A stretch of DNA of 64,000 bases from Sphingomonas faeni (GTDB lineage: Bacteria; Pseudomonadota; Alphaproteobacteria; Sphingomonadales; Sphingomonadaceae): the NCBI RefSeq assembly GCF_024273235.1, contig NZ_JANBVH010000026.1, positions 1-64,000 of the forward strand, in the 5' to 3' direction. The notes beneath the pieces were generated by a model that was not told the origin of the DNA, did not search any database, and saw only the letters and a program-made list of their open reading frames with translations. Position numbers and translations under genes: made by a program. Numbering within the stretch: position 1 is the stretch's first letter; each line of letters opens with the position of its first letter. This document shows positions 51,670 through 61,056 of the stretch, piece after piece.

Positions 51670-52055
51670 TGGGTTCGGGTACGGCAATCGGTCGCGTCCG
51701 CGGCCTCGGCAGCGCGAAACACGGCGCGCATCACTGGTGGCAGCAACGCCTGACGGCGGGCGCGAACCTGTTCCTCATGCTGTGGCTGATGATCTCGGTC
51801 GCGCGGATGCCCGGCTATGACTACGCCGCGGTCCATCTGTGGCTGCAATCGGCCTGGGCTGCGGTGCCGATGGCGCTGCTCATCCTGTCGGTCTTCTATC
51901 ACTTCCGTCTCGGTCTGCAGGTCGCGATCGAGGATTACCTGCACGGCGAAAGCCGCGTCGCGTCGATGATCCTCCTCAACCTGTTCACCTTCACGCTGGG
52001 CGGCATCGCCCTGTTCGCGATCCTGAAGGTCGCCTTCTCCGGAGCCCCTGCGTAA
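51669..52055 (+). CDS. sdhD: Succinate dehydrogenase hydrophobic membrane anchor
   Basis: A 128-residue membrane anchor with three helices. The N-terminal [20 protein letters not shown] (W-x-x-Q-R-x-T-A) is the alphaproteobacterial SdhD signature and [16 protein letters not shown] holds the haem-side His and quinone-site residues. It overlaps sdhC and sdhA by one base each (TAATG in both cases), so the three genes are tightly coupled. Confidence 0.93.
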   Translation: MGSGTAIGRVRGLGSAKHGAHHWWQQRLTAGANLFLMLWLMISVARMPGYDYAAVHLWLQSAWAAVPMALLILSVFYHFRLGLQVAIEDYLHGESRVASMILLNLFTFTLGGIALFAILKVAFSGAPA

Positions 52056-53857
52056 TGTCAGCTGCCTACAAGATCATCGATCATACCTATGATGCGGTCG
52101 TCGTCGGTGCCGGCGGTTCCGGCCTGCGCGCCACGATGGGCATCGCCGAGAGCGGCCTGAAGACCGCGTGCATCACCAAGGTCTTCCCGACCCGCTCGCA
52201 CACCGTCGCCGCGCAGGGCGGCATCGCCGCGTCGCTTGGCAACAACTCGCCGGATCACTGGACCTGGCACATGTTCGACACCGTCAAGGGCTCGGACTGG
52301 CTCGGCGACCAGGACGCGATCGAATATCTGTGCCGCGAGGCCCCGCAGGCGGTCTACGAGCTGGAACACGCCGGCATGCCGTTCAGCCGTAACGAAAACG
52401 GCACGATCTATCAGCGTCCGTTCGGTGGCCACATGCAGAACATGGGCGAGGGCCCCCCGGTCCAGCGCACTGCCGCTGCCGCCGACCGCACGGGTCACGC
52501 CATGCTCCACGCACTGTATCAGCAGAGCCTGAAGTACAACACGGACTTCTTCGTCGAGTATTTCGCGCTCGACCTGATCATGGAAAACGGCGTTTGCCGC
52601 GGTGTCATCGCGCTGTGCATGGAGGACGGCTCGATCCACCGCTTCCGCAGCCACCAGACCGTGCTCGCGACCGGCGGTTACGGCCGCGTCTATTTCTCGG
52701 CGACGTCTGCGCACACCTGCACCGGCGACGGCAATGCGATGGTGCTCCGCGCCGGGCTTCCGTTGCAGGACATGGAGTTCGTCCAGTTCCACCCGACCGG
52801 CATCTACGGCGCGGGCGTGCTCATCACCGAGGGCGCGCGCGGTGAGGGCGGTTACCTGACCAACTCCGAGGGCGAGCGCTTCATGGAGCGCTATGCCCCG
52901 TCGGCGAAGGACCTCGCCTCGCGCGACGTCGTCAGCCGCTCGATGGCGCTCGAAATGCGCGAAGGCCGCGGCGTCGGCAAGAACGGCGACCACATCTTCC
53001 TGCACCTCGATCACATCGATCCCAAGGTGCTCGCCGAGCGCCTGCCGGGCATCACCGAGACCGGGAAAGTCTTCGCCGGCGTCGATCTCACGCGCCAGCC
53101 GCTGCCGGTCACGCCGACGGTGCATTACAACATGGGCGGCATCCCGACCAACTTCCACGGCGAGGTCGTCAACCTCGTCGACGGCAACCCCGACGCGGTC
53201 GTCCCCGGCCTGTTCGCGGTCGGCGAGGCGGCCTGCGTGTCGGTCCACGGTGCCAACCGCCTCGGCTCGAACAGCCTGATCGATCTCGTGGTGTTCGGCC
53301 GCGCGACCGGCCTGCGCATCCGCGACACGCTGAAGCCCGGCACGGCCCACGCGCCGCTGCCCAAGGGTTCCGAGGAACTGGCGCTCACGCGTCTCGACAC
53401 GTTCCGCAATGCGTCCGGCGGCTCGCCCACCGCGCAGATCCGTCTCGACATGCAGCAGACCATGCAGAAGCATTGCGCCGTGTTCCGCGACACCGAGTTG
53501 CTGAACCAGGGCGTCGAGAAAATGGCCGGGATCTACAACCGGATGACCGACGTCGGCGTGAAGGATCGCAGCATGATCTGGAACACCGATCTGGTCGAGA
53601 CGATGGAGCTCGACAATCTGATCGGCCAGGCGGTCGTCACGATGAACTCGGCGGCCAACCGCACCGAGTCGCGCGGCGCGCACATGCACGAGGACTTCCC
53701 CGAGCGCGACGACGCGAACTGGATGAAGCACACCATCACCACCTTCGACGGCTGGGGCGGCAAGGGCGGCGAGACCAAGATCGATTACCGCCCGGTCCAC
53801 GACTACACGCTCACCGACGACGTCGACTACATCAAGCCCAAGAAGCGGGTATATTGA
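52055..53857 (+). CDS. sdhA: Succinate dehydrogenase flavoprotein subunit
   Basis: Complex II catalytic subunit, 600 residues, oxidising succinate to fumarate. Motifs are [15 protein letters not shown] (FAD), [13 protein letters not shown] (the His that binds FAD covalently), [23 protein letters not shown] (active-site Arg) and [11 protein letters not shown]. It follows sdhD with a one-base overlap. In many Alphaproteobacteria sdhB comes next; here it is displaced by about 1.8 kb containing a small membrane protein, an antisense mazEF pair and a ClpP-like gene. Confidence 0.97.
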   Translation: MSAAYKIIDHTYDAVVVGAGGSGLRATMGIAESGLKTACITKVFPTRSHTVAAQGGIAASLGNNSPDHWTWHMFDTVKGSDWLGDQDAIEYLCREAPQAVYELEHAGMPFSRNENGTIYQRPFGGHMQNMGEGPPVQRTAAAADRTGHAMLHALYQQSLKYNTDFFVEYFALDLIMENGVCRGVIALCMEDGSIHRFRSHQTVLATGGYGRVYFSATSAHTCTGDGNAMVLRAGLPLQDMEFVQFHPTGIYGAGVLITEGARGEGGYLTNSEGERFMERYAPSAKDLASRDVVSRSMALEMREGRGVGKNGDHIFLHLDHIDPKVLAERLPGITETGKVFAGVDLTRQPLPVTPTVHYNMGGIPTNFHGEVVNLVDGNPDAVVPGLFAVGEAACVSVHGANRLGSNSLIDLVVFGRATGLRIRDTLKPGTAHAPLPKGSEELALTRLDTFRNASGGSPTAQIRLDMQQTMQKHCAVFRDTELLNQGVEKMAGIYNRMTDVGVKDRSMIWNTDLVETMELDNLIGQAVVTMNSAANRTESRGAHMHEDFPERDDANWMKHTITTFDGWGGKGGETKIDYRPVHDYTLTDDVDYIKPKKRVY

Positions 53858-53873
53858 TGAAGCGGCTACACTG

Positions 53874-54149
53874 ATGATTTGGGCCATCATCGCGATCGGG
53901 TTCCTGGTGCCCGTCGCGGTGGGGCTCCTGACGCGCTTCCAACCGATGATCGCCGGGTTTTTGTGGCCGGCGGTCGTCGCGATCCTGACCGCGATCTACG
54001 TCTTCGGGATAGAAACCCGCGCCCTCGGCGAAGAACCCCAGAAGATCGCAATAACCTTCTACGCGCTATTCTCGCTCGTAGGCGGAGTACCGGGCGGCCT
54101 GGTAGGCTGGATCCTCCAGCACAAGCGCCTCACCAGGCAGGCTGGCTAA
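53874..54149 (+). CDS. Small membrane protein of unknown function
   Basis: A 91-residue protein with three predicted membrane helices (about 2-20, 27-46 and 60-82) and a basic C-terminus QHKRLTRQAG. It begins 16 bases after the sdhA stop and would be co-transcribed. Only a weak ribosome-binding site is visible. I do not recognise the family. Confidence 0.6.
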   Translation: MIWAIIAIGFLVPVAVGLLTRFQPMIAGFLWPAVVAILTAIYVFGIETRALGEEPQKIAITFYALFSLVGGVPGGLVGWILQHKRLTRQAG

Positions 54150-54158
54150 CCGGTTGCT

Positions 54159-54236
54159 GTTCTCCTGCGAACGCAGGAGCCCAGGATCACAAACGCCGCG
54201 CTCCGTAACCCTGGACTCCTGCGTTCGCAGGAGAAC
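54159..54236. repeat. Paired-hairpin repeat, family E variant, copy 6
   Basis: Arms GTTCTCCTGC...CCCAGG have stems CTCCTGC-GAAC-GCAGGAG; both sides of the stem have changed together relative to CTCCCGC/GCGGGAG, so pairing is kept. It lies nine bases past the stop of the small membrane protein and 15 bases past the mazF-like stop, between convergent genes. Confidence 0.88.
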
Positions 54237-54251
54237 GGCAGTGTCGCGCGC

Positions 54252-54569
54252 CTAAACCGCAAACATCTCTCCCAAAACGTCCAACACCGCGCGGAGAGTC
54301 CGCGCATCGATCCGCCCCAACCGCTTGATCAACCGCCCGCGGTCGATCGTCCGCATCTGATCCGGCAGCACCAACCCGCTCGTCCCCTTGAACGTCACAG
54401 CCACCCGAAACGGCGCCGGATGGCTCCCCGTCGTCAACGGCGCGACGATCGCCGTCCGCAGATGATCGTTCATCTCGTCGGGCGAAACGACCAGGCACGG
54501 CCGCGTCTTCTGGATCTCGCTCCCAACCGTAGCATCGAGCGCCGCCAGCCAGATCTCACCCCGCTTCAC
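54252..54569 (-). CDS. MazF/PemK-family toxin
   Basis: A 105-residue mRNA-interferase-type toxin. KRGEIWLAAL at the N-terminus, KTRPCLVVSPDEMN and AIVAPLTTG are the MazF/PemK signatures; the Arg of KTRPCL and the Thr of PLTTG match catalytic positions. It lies seven bases downstream of an AbrB-type antitoxin gene. The pair is on the minus strand within the sdh locus. Confidence 0.9.
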   Translation of the reverse strand: MKRGEIWLAALDATVGSEIQKTRPCLVVSPDEMNDHLRTAIVAPLTTGSHPAPFRVAVTFKGTSGLVLPDQMRTIDRGRLIKRLGRIDARTLRAVLDVLGEMFAV

Positions 54570-54576
54570 GCGCCGC

Positions 54577-54828
54577 TCACCACGTCAATGTCGCGTCGTC
54601 AGCAACGCCGACGCCGAGCCATTCCTGTTCCTCGCCGGTCGCAGCAAGCCCGGCCGCAGCCTCGGCCCAACCATCCCGCGCGATCCGCTCCGCCGGCGTC
54701 GCGATCAGCTTGCCGTCCTCCACGCGCAAATCCATTGCCGTCCCCGTGGTGACACCGATCGCCCCTAGGATCGACCGCGGCACGATCATCCCGGTCGAAT
54801 TGCCCATCTTCCGCAATGACGTCCGCAT
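54577..54828 (-). CDS. MazE-like AbrB-family antitoxin
   Basis: An 83-residue protein. The N-terminal swapped-hairpin domain is RKMGNSTGMIVPRSILGAIG, the MazE/AbrB DNA-binding pattern, followed by an acidic, Ala-rich toxin-binding tail ending LTW. It precedes the mazF-like toxin with a seven-base gap, the usual order. It should neutralise the toxin and repress the pair. An AT-rich patch with GTTATAAC (54879-54886) lies upstream and may be part of the promoter. Confidence 0.88.
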   Translation of the reverse strand: MRTSLRKMGNSTGMIVPRSILGAIGVTTGTAMDLRVEDGKLIATPAERIARDGWAEAAAGLAATGEEQEWLGVGVADDATLTW

Positions 54829-54955
54829 CGTAAATTCCTTTTACCGACCGATACCATGAACAGTCCGTACCAACAATGTTATAACTCAGCTCTGACGATG
54901 TTGATATGCAGCAACCACCTCGGAACCCACTCCCCCCGCAAAAGTTAGCCGCGGC

Positions 54956-55538
54956 ATGACCGACACATCCCCCGCTTCGAACGCCCGCAACTACCCGCTG
55001 CTGGCCGCCCCCCCATATCCACCTCCACGGCCCCGTCGACGACGCGATGTACGACACTTTCAAGTCGCAACTCGTTGCCGCGCCCACCGATGGCCCGCTC
55101 GTCGTCTCGATCACCACGCTCGGCGGCGACCCCGAAGTCGCGCGCGCAATGGGCGACAACATCCGCCTGCTCCGCGAATATACCGGCCGCGAGACGCTCT
55201 TCCTCGGCAAGGTCGCGGTCTACTCCGCCGGCGCGACGTTCATGGCCGCCTTCCCGGTCGACAGCCGGTTCCTGACGCGCGGCAGCCGCATCATGATCCA
55301 CGAGCGCCAGATGCAGAGCACGATCGAACTCAACGGCCCGCTCAACACGCTATCCTACGCGCTCAAGGCCAAGCTCCACGAGATCGAGGACTCGATCAAA
55401 ATCCAGGAGGAAGGCTTCCGCGCGATCGTCGAAGGCTCGAAGGTGTCGCTCGAGGAGTTGAAGAAGAAGGCCCCCTCCAACTGGTACATCGAGGCGGAAG
55501 AGGCGCGCGACCTCGGCCTCATCCTCGATATCATCTGA
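54956..55538 (+). CDS. ClpP-like serine protease homologue, frameshifted at a C7 tract
   Basis: The intact part from 55047 encodes 163 residues of a ClpP-fold protein: VVSITTLGGDPEVARAMGDN, then KVAVYSAGATFMAAFP with the nucleophile-position Ser and SRIMIHERQM with the His. The first 30 residues are encoded from the ATG at 54956 in another frame. Removing one C from the run of seven at 55008-55014 joins the two as LLAAPHIHLHGPVDDAMYD, a typical ClpP N-terminal strand. So the gene is either off by a slipped C, phase-variable or a sequencing error. It lies between the mazEF-like pair and sdhB. Confidence 0.8.
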
Positions 55539-55670
55539 CAGGCCACGAAAGGCGACGCGACAGCGGTGGTGACCCATGTTGCACCCGCGAAGCTAAGCAT
55601 TTGCGGGGAGGGCCGCTGTCATGTATCGGCTCCCATAACCTATAATCACACCACGGACGGACCGCTCGCA

Positions 55671-56465
55671 ATGGCCGAATTCTCGCTCCCGAAAAACAGC
55701 GTCGTCAAGAAGGGCGTCAAGCACGCCTCTACGAGCCAGGGTTCGGGGGACAGCAAGCGTCTGAAATCGTTCAAGGTCTATCGCTACGATCCGGACTCGG
55801 GCGAGAACCCGCGCTACGACACGTTCGCGCTCGATCTCGACGACACCGGCCCGATGGTGCTCGACGCGCTGATCAAGATGAAGAGCGAGCATGACTCCTC
55901 GCTCACCTTCCGCCGGTCGTGCCGCGAGGGCATCTGCGGCTCGTGCTCGATGAACATCAACGGCAAGAACGGCCTCGCCTGCACCACCGCGATCGAGGAT
56001 TGCAAGGGCGAGGTCCAGATCACGCCGCTGCCGCACATGGACGTGATCAAGGACCTCGTTCCCGATTTCACGCATTTCTACGCGCAATATTCGTCGATCA
56101 AGCCGTGGCTGCAGACCGTCACCCCGCCGCCCTCGGGCAAGGAGCGCCTCCAGTCGCCGGAAGACCGCTCGAAGCTCGACGGCCTGTACGAGTGCATCCT
56201 GTGCGCGTGCTGCTCGACCTCGTGCCCGAGCTATTGGTGGAACGCCGACAAGTTCTTGGGGCCGGCGATCCTGTTGCAGGCCTATCGCTGGCTCGCCGAC
56301 AGCCGCGACGAGATGACCGGCGAGCGCCTCGACGAACTCGAGGATCCGTTCCGCCTGTACCGCTGCCACACCATCATGAACTGCGCGAACGCGTGCCCCA
56401 AGGGCCTCAACCCCGCCAAGGCGATCGCCGAGATCAAGAAGATGGAAGCCGAACGGATCGTCTGA
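55671..56465 (+). CDS. sdhB: Succinate dehydrogenase iron-sulfur subunit
   Basis: Complex II electron-transfer subunit, 264 residues, a little longer at the N-terminus than usual. The 2Fe-2S motif is [15 protein letters not shown]; the 4Fe-4S and 3Fe-4S motifs are [17 protein letters not shown] and [18 protein letters not shown]. The start at 55671 gives [10 protein letters not shown]; the longer frame is unconvincing. It is separated from sdhCDA by about 1.8 kb, so it probably has its own promoter in the 130 bases before it or depends on read-through. Confidence 0.96.
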   Translation: MAEFSLPKNSVVKKGVKHASTSQGSGDSKRLKSFKVYRYDPDSGENPRYDTFALDLDDTGPMVLDALIKMKSEHDSSLTFRRSCREGICGSCSMNINGKNGLACTTAIEDCKGEVQITPLPHMDVIKDLVPDFTHFYAQYSSIKPWLQTVTPPPSGKERLQSPEDRSKLDGLYECILCACCSTSCPSYWWNADKFLGPAILLQAYRWLADSRDEMTGERLDELEDPFRLYRCHTIMNCANACPKGLNPAKAIAEIKKMEAERIV

Positions 56466-56547
56466 TCCTGTTGGGGAGGGGGCGTGTTTTAACCCTCTTC
56501 CCCAGCTCGATCCTCTTCCTCTTCCTCTCTCCGGACCCGCTCCCCCC

Positions 56548-56632
56548 CGTTCGTGCTGAGCGAAGTCGAAGCATACGCTGGGGGCGGGGGATGGAATTCC
56601 CCAATGCCCTTCGACTTCGCTCAGGGCGAACG
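56548..56632. repeat. Paired inverted repeat, family H
   Basis: CGTTCGTGCTGAGCGAAGTC and its near-complement (GACTTCGCTCAGGGCGAACG) are inverted about a 36-bp spacer containing GGGGGATGGAATTCCCC. The individual arms do not form an obvious hairpin, unlike other families. It lies between sdhB and the thioesterase gene. Confidence 0.8.
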
Positions 56633-56656
56633 GTGTGGGGATCGAAGGACAGGTTC

Positions 56657-57145
56657 TTGACCACCGCCGCTCCCCAACCCCATTTCCTCGAAGCCGAAGA
56701 CCCCGCCAACCCCGGCTGGCGCAGTTGGTCGCTCTCCGACCCAACCCGCTTCAACACCCTCCTCGGGCCCATGCTCTACCGCGTCGACGGCCACACCGTC
56801 CGCGTCCGCATCACCCCCGAGCATCGCCACTCGAACCTCCAGAACAACGTCCACGGCGGTGCGCTGCTCGCCTTCATCGACGTGGCCCTGTTCGCAGCTG
56901 CACGAGGTTTCGGCCTGATCACCGCCGGCACCGCGGTGACGCTCGATCTCAACACGCAGTTCATCGGCGGTGGCCGGGTCGGCGAGCCGATCGAGGCGCA
57001 GGTCGAGGTGCTCAAGGAAACCGGCCGCCTCTTGTTCCTCCGGGGCCTCGTGGTGCAAGGGGACGACGAAACCAAGATCGCCGCCTTCTCGGCCACGATC
57101 CGCAAGCCGTCCGGCAAGCCTCCACGGGCTGACCCCGCCACCTAA
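56657..57145 (+). CDS. PaaI-type hotdog thioesterase
   Basis: A 162-residue hotdog-fold protein. RHSNLQNNVHGGALLAFIDVA is the family's HGG helix with the catalytic acid, and AVTLDLNTQFIGGGRVGEPI is the central strand region. It probably hydrolyses an acyl-CoA, perhaps aromatic; the substrate is unknown. The TTG start at 56657 has AAGGA seven bases upstream; a GTG at 56632 would lie in the family H repeat. It runs into a family A repeat and then zapE. Confidence 0.85.
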   Translation: MTTAAPQPHFLEAEDPANPGWRSWSLSDPTRFNTLLGPMLYRVDGHTVRVRITPEHRHSNLQNNVHGGALLAFIDVALFAAARGFGLITAGTAVTLDLNTQFIGGGRVGEPIEAQVEVLKETGRLLFLRGLVVQGDDETKIAAFSATIRKPSGKPPRADPAT

Positions 57146-57147
57146 CA

Positions 57148-57252
57148 CCACCCCGGCGAAGGCCGGGGCCCAATTGGGAAACGATCAGTGTTGAAGCGTC
57201 CCGCTCCGTTATCGAAACCTTCCCAATTGGGCCCCGGCCTGCGCCGGGGTGG
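57148..57252. repeat. Paired-hairpin repeat, family A, copy 7
   Basis: Canonical arms have CCCAATTGGG on both sides, and symmetry extends outward to ACACCACC/GGTGGTGT. It begins three bases after the thioesterase stop and ends 15 bases before the zapE start. Confidence 0.92.
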
Positions 57253-57267
57253 TGTGAGGGTGGCGGC

Positions 57268-58359
57268 GTGACCGTCCTCAAGGCCTACGAAGCCCTCGTA
57301 GCCTCGGGCGAACTCCGCCCCGACCCGGAACAGGCCGCAGCCGCCGCGCGCCTCAACACCCTCGCCACCGAACTCGCCACCCCCAAGTCGACCGGCTTCT
57401 TCGCGCGCTTCTCCAAACAGCCCGATCCCCGCGGAGTCTACCTCTGGGGCGGTGTCGGCCGCGGCAAGTCGATGCTGATGGACCTGTTCTTCGCCAACGC
57501 CCCCGTCGACAAAAAACGCCGCGTGCATTTCGGCGAGTTCATGCTCGAGGTCCACGCGCGCATCGCCGCCGAGCGCCGCAAGGAAGTCGGCGACCCGATC
57601 GTCCCCGTCGCCACCGCGATCGCCGACGAGACCCGCCTGCTCGCGTTCGACGAGATGATGGTCACCAACAGCCCCGACGCGATGATCCTGTCGCGGCTGG
57701 TGACGTCGCTGCTCGATTCCGGCGTGACGATCGTCACCACCTCGAACCGCCCACCGTCCGACCTCTATAAGAACGGCCTCAACCGCGAGCATTTCCTCCC
57801 CTTCATCGCGACCATCGAGCAGCGCCTAGACGTCCTCCCGCTCAACGGCCCGGTCGACTATCGTCGCGACCGTCTCGGCACGCAGGACACCTGGCTCGTC
57901 CCCAACGGCCCCGAAGCGACCGCGCAGCTCTCCGCCGCGTTCTTCCGCCTCACCGACTTCTCGACCGACGACAGCGAGCACGTCCCGGCCGAAGACCTGA
58001 TCGTCCAGGGCCGCACGCTCCGGGTGCCGAAGTCGCTCAAGGGAGTCGCGGTGTTCAGCTTCAAGAAGCTGTGCGGCGAGGCGAGGGGCGTGGCCGACTA
58101 TCTCGCCATCGCGCGGAAGTTCCACACCGTCATCCTGGTCGGCATCCCCAAACTCGGCCCCGAGAACCGCAACGAAGCCGCGCGGTTCGTGGCGCTGATC
58201 GATGCGCTTTACGAGCACAAGGTGAAGCTGCTGGCGGCAGCGGATGCGCAACCCGGCGACCTCTACGAAAGCGGTGATGGACGGTTCGAGTTCGACCGCA
58301 CGATCAGCCGGCTGGAGGAGATGCGGTCCGAGGACTATCTCGCTGAAGGCCACCTCTAA
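57268..58359 (+). CDS. zapE: Cell division protein ZapE (AFG1-family ATPase)
   Basis: A 363-residue AAA-type ATPase. Walker A is GVYLWGGVGRGKSMLMDLFF, followed by RRVHFGEFMLEVHARI, Walker B LLAFDEMMVTN (family members often have DEFQV) and the sensor-1 region TIVTTSNRPPSDLYKNG. The bacterial protein acts at the Z-ring during late constriction; the mitochondrial one (AFG1/LACE1) handles respiratory-chain proteins. Its position between sdhB and mdh fits either role. GTG start at 57268. Confidence 0.93.
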   Translation: MTVLKAYEALVASGELRPDPEQAAAAARLNTLATELATPKSTGFFARFSKQPDPRGVYLWGGVGRGKSMLMDLFFANAPVDKKRRVHFGEFMLEVHARIAAERRKEVGDPIVPVATAIADETRLLAFDEMMVTNSPDAMILSRLVTSLLDSGVTIVTTSNRPPSDLYKNGLNREHFLPFIATIEQRLDVLPLNGPVDYRRDRLGTQDTWLVPNGPEATAQLSAAFFRLTDFSTDDSEHVPAEDLIVQGRTLRVPKSLKGVAVFSFKKLCGEARGVADYLAIARKFHTVILVGIPKLGPENRNEAARFVALIDALYEHKVKLLAAADAQPGDLYESGDGRFEFDRTISRLEEMRSEDYLAEGHL

Positions 58360-58371
58360 CTGTCCAAAACA

Positions 58372-58475
58372 CCACCCCGGCGAAGGCCGGGGCCCAATTG
58401 GAAAGGTCGCAGTAACAGCGTCCAGTGCTCAGTTAGCAACGTTCCCCAATTGGGCCCCGGCCTCCGCCGGGGTGG
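58372..58475. repeat. Paired-hairpin repeat, family A, copy 8
   Basis: Canonical arms have CAATTGG; the left half of the spacer (AAAGGTCGCAGTAAC) is the same as in copy 2. It lies 12 bases past the zapE stop. The 147 bases between it and mdh must hold the mdh promoter; I found no convincing -35/-10 pair. Confidence 0.92.
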
Positions 58476-58559
58476 TTCGGTTTAGATGACTTCGCCTTAT
58501 TGCACATGCGAACCACTCGCAATAACCACGTCACTTTTCCGCTTTAACGGTTGCCGTAG

Positions 58560-59585
<1,026 letters not shown>

Positions 59586-59620
59586 TTTGAGGTGAGGTAG
59601 CGAACCGAAAGGAGTAACCA

Positions 59621-59657
59621 CCACCCCGGCGAAGGCCGGGGTCCAGTTGGGAAAGCC
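59621..59657. repeat. Left arm of family A element, copy 9
   Basis: CCACCCCGGCGAAGGCCGGG plus GTCCAGTTGGGAAAGCC is a complete left arm of the family A repeat. It ends three bases before the start codon of the GIY-YIG gene. Its mate is the right arm at 59960-59995. Confidence 0.93.
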
Positions 59658-59660
59658 GAA

Positions 59661-59957
59661 ATGATGGAAGAACAAGCGTTCGTCTACATCATGGCCAACT
59701 TCCCCAACGGTGCGATTTACCTCGGTTCGACCGTGAACCTGCCAAAGCGTGTGTGGGAGCACCGCAACGGTTTCGGCGGTTTCACCAAGCGTTACGGCTG
59801 CAAGATCCTCGTCTGGTACGAGGCATGCGGCGAATGGGAAGCGGCACGGCAGCGCGAGCTGCAAATGAAGGAGTGGAAGCGGGCCTGGAAAGTGCGTGAG
59901 ATCGAAGGGTTTAATCCTGCTTGGGATGACCTGTACGATCGTATCGCGTTACCATGA
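59661..59957 (+). CDS. GIY-YIG nuclease-family protein inside a family A repeat
   Basis: A 98-residue protein of the small GIY-YIG group (COG2827/UPF0213-like). FVYIMA with Tyr9, AIYLGST with Tyr20, Arg30 and His34 in KRVWEHRNG, Glu66 in [15 protein letters not shown] and Asn85 in [10 protein letters not shown] correspond to the conserved catalytic and structural positions, so it should be an active endonuclease. The start codon is three bases after the left family A arm, and the right arm starts two bases after the stop. It separates mdh from sucD on the same strand. Relatives of this size occur singly; the link to the repeat is my observation. Confidence 0.93.
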   Translation: MMEEQAFVYIMANFPNGAIYLGSTVNLPKRVWEHRNGFGGFTKRYGCKILVWYEACGEWEAARQRELQMKEWKRAWKVREIEGFNPAWDDLYDRIALP

Positions 59958-59959
59958 CC

Positions 59960-59995
59960 GCCTTCCCAACTGGACCCCGGCCTTCGCCGGGGCGG
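59960..59995. repeat. Right arm of family A element, copy 9
   Basis: GCCTTCCCAACTGGACCCCG plus GCCTTCGCCGGGGCGG is the near-exact inverse of the arm at 59621-59657 (three differences). CAGTTG on the left pairs with CAACTG here, as do TCC and GGA beside it. It ends 17 bases before the sucD start. Confidence 0.93.
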
Positions 59996-60012
59996 ACCGG
60001 ACTGGAGATAGA

Positions 60013-60897
60013 ATGAGCATCCTCGTCGACAAGAACACCAAGGTCATCACCCAGGGCATGACCGGCGAAACCGGCAGCTTCCACACCAAGATGGCGCTGG
60101 AATACGGCACGCAGATGGTTGGCGGCGTCACGCCCGGCAAAGGTGGTACCACGCACCTCGACCTTCCCGTCTACAACACCGTCGCCGAAGCCAAGGCGAT
60201 GACCGGCGCGACCGCGTCCGTGATCTACGTGCCGCCTCCCTTCGCCGCCGATTCGATCCTCGAGGCGATCGACGCCGAGATCGAGCTGATCGTCGCAATC
60301 ACCGAGGGCATTCCCGTGCTCGACATGGTCAAGGTCAAGCGCGCGCTGTCGGGTTCCAAGTCGCGGCTCATCGGCCCGAACTGCCCCGGCGTGCTGACCC
60401 CCGGCGAGTGCAAGATCGGCATCATGCCCGGCTCGATCTTCAAGAAGGGTTCGGTCGGCGTTGTCAGCCGTTCAGGCACGCTCACCTATGAGGCGGTGTT
60501 CCAGACCTCGAACGCAGGCCTTGGTCAGACGACCGCGGTCGGCATCGGTGGCGATCCGGTCAACGGCACGAACTTCATCGACGTGCTCGAGCTGTTCCTC
60601 GCCGACGACGAGACCCAGTCGATCATCATGATCGGCGAAATCGGCGGCGACGCCGAGGAGCAGGCGGCACAGTTCCTCCGCGACGAAGCCAAGCGCGGTC
60701 GGTCGAAGCCGATGGCAGGTTTCATCGCCGGTCGTACGGCGCCTCCGGGCCGTCGCATGGGCCATGCCGGCGCGATCGTGTCCGGCGGCAAGGGCGACGC
60801 GGAGAGCAAGATCGCGGCGATGGAAGCGGCCGGGATCAAGGTCTCGGAAAGCCCCAGCCTGCTCGGCGAGACGCTGCTGAGCGTGTTGAAGGGCTGA
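60013..60897 (+). CDS. sucD: Succinate-CoA ligase alpha subunit
   Basis: A 294-residue subunit that binds CoA and carries the phosphorylated His. Motifs: [57 protein letters not shown] and [20 protein letters not shown], where the His of GHAG is the phosphohistidine. GGAG lies six bases before the start, just beyond the family A right arm. The partner beta subunit gene sucC is not in this window, whereas many bacteria have sucCD adjacent. Confidence 0.97.
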   Translation: MSILVDKNTKVITQGMTGETGSFHTKMALEYGTQMVGGVTPGKGGTTHLDLPVYNTVAEAKAMTGATASVIYVPPPFAADSILEAIDAEIELIVAITEGIPVLDMVKVKRALSGSKSRLIGPNCPGVLTPGECKIGIMPGSIFKKGSVGVVSRSGTLTYEAVFQTSNAGLGQTTAVGIGGDPVNGTNFIDVLELFLADDETQSIIMIGEIGGDAEEQAAQFLRDEAKRGRSKPMAGFIAGRTAPPGRRMGHAGAIVSGGKGDAESKIAAMEAAGIKVSESPSLLGETLLSVLKG

Positions 60898-60904
60898 ACT
60901 ACTA

Positions 60905-61038
60905 CCCCTCTCCCTTCAGGGGAGAGGGAAGGAGCTGCCTCTTGGCAGCGGAAGGGTGAGGGCACGTGACAGCCCGTGCCCTCACCCTCCCACCCGCAAG
61001 TGCGAGTGGGCCCCTCCCTCTCCCTCGCGGGGAGAGGG
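60905..61038. repeat. Paired-hairpin repeat, family I
   Basis: Arms carry 8-9-bp stems CCTCTCCC/GGGGAGAGG (loops TTCA and TCGC) at about 60905-60928 and 61014-61038. Between them lies a further perfect 13-bp hairpin, GGTGAGGGCACGT with TGACAGC loop and its complement. It lies between sucD and sucA, starting seven bases after the sucD stop. Confidence 0.85.
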
Positions 61039-61056
61039 ACACTGAGGACGAGAACG

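Noticed and set aside
54577..54828. Possible sdh regulator (AbrB-like)
   Set aside because: Its size, acidic tail and position seven bases before a MazF-type gene fit an antitoxin, not a global regulator.
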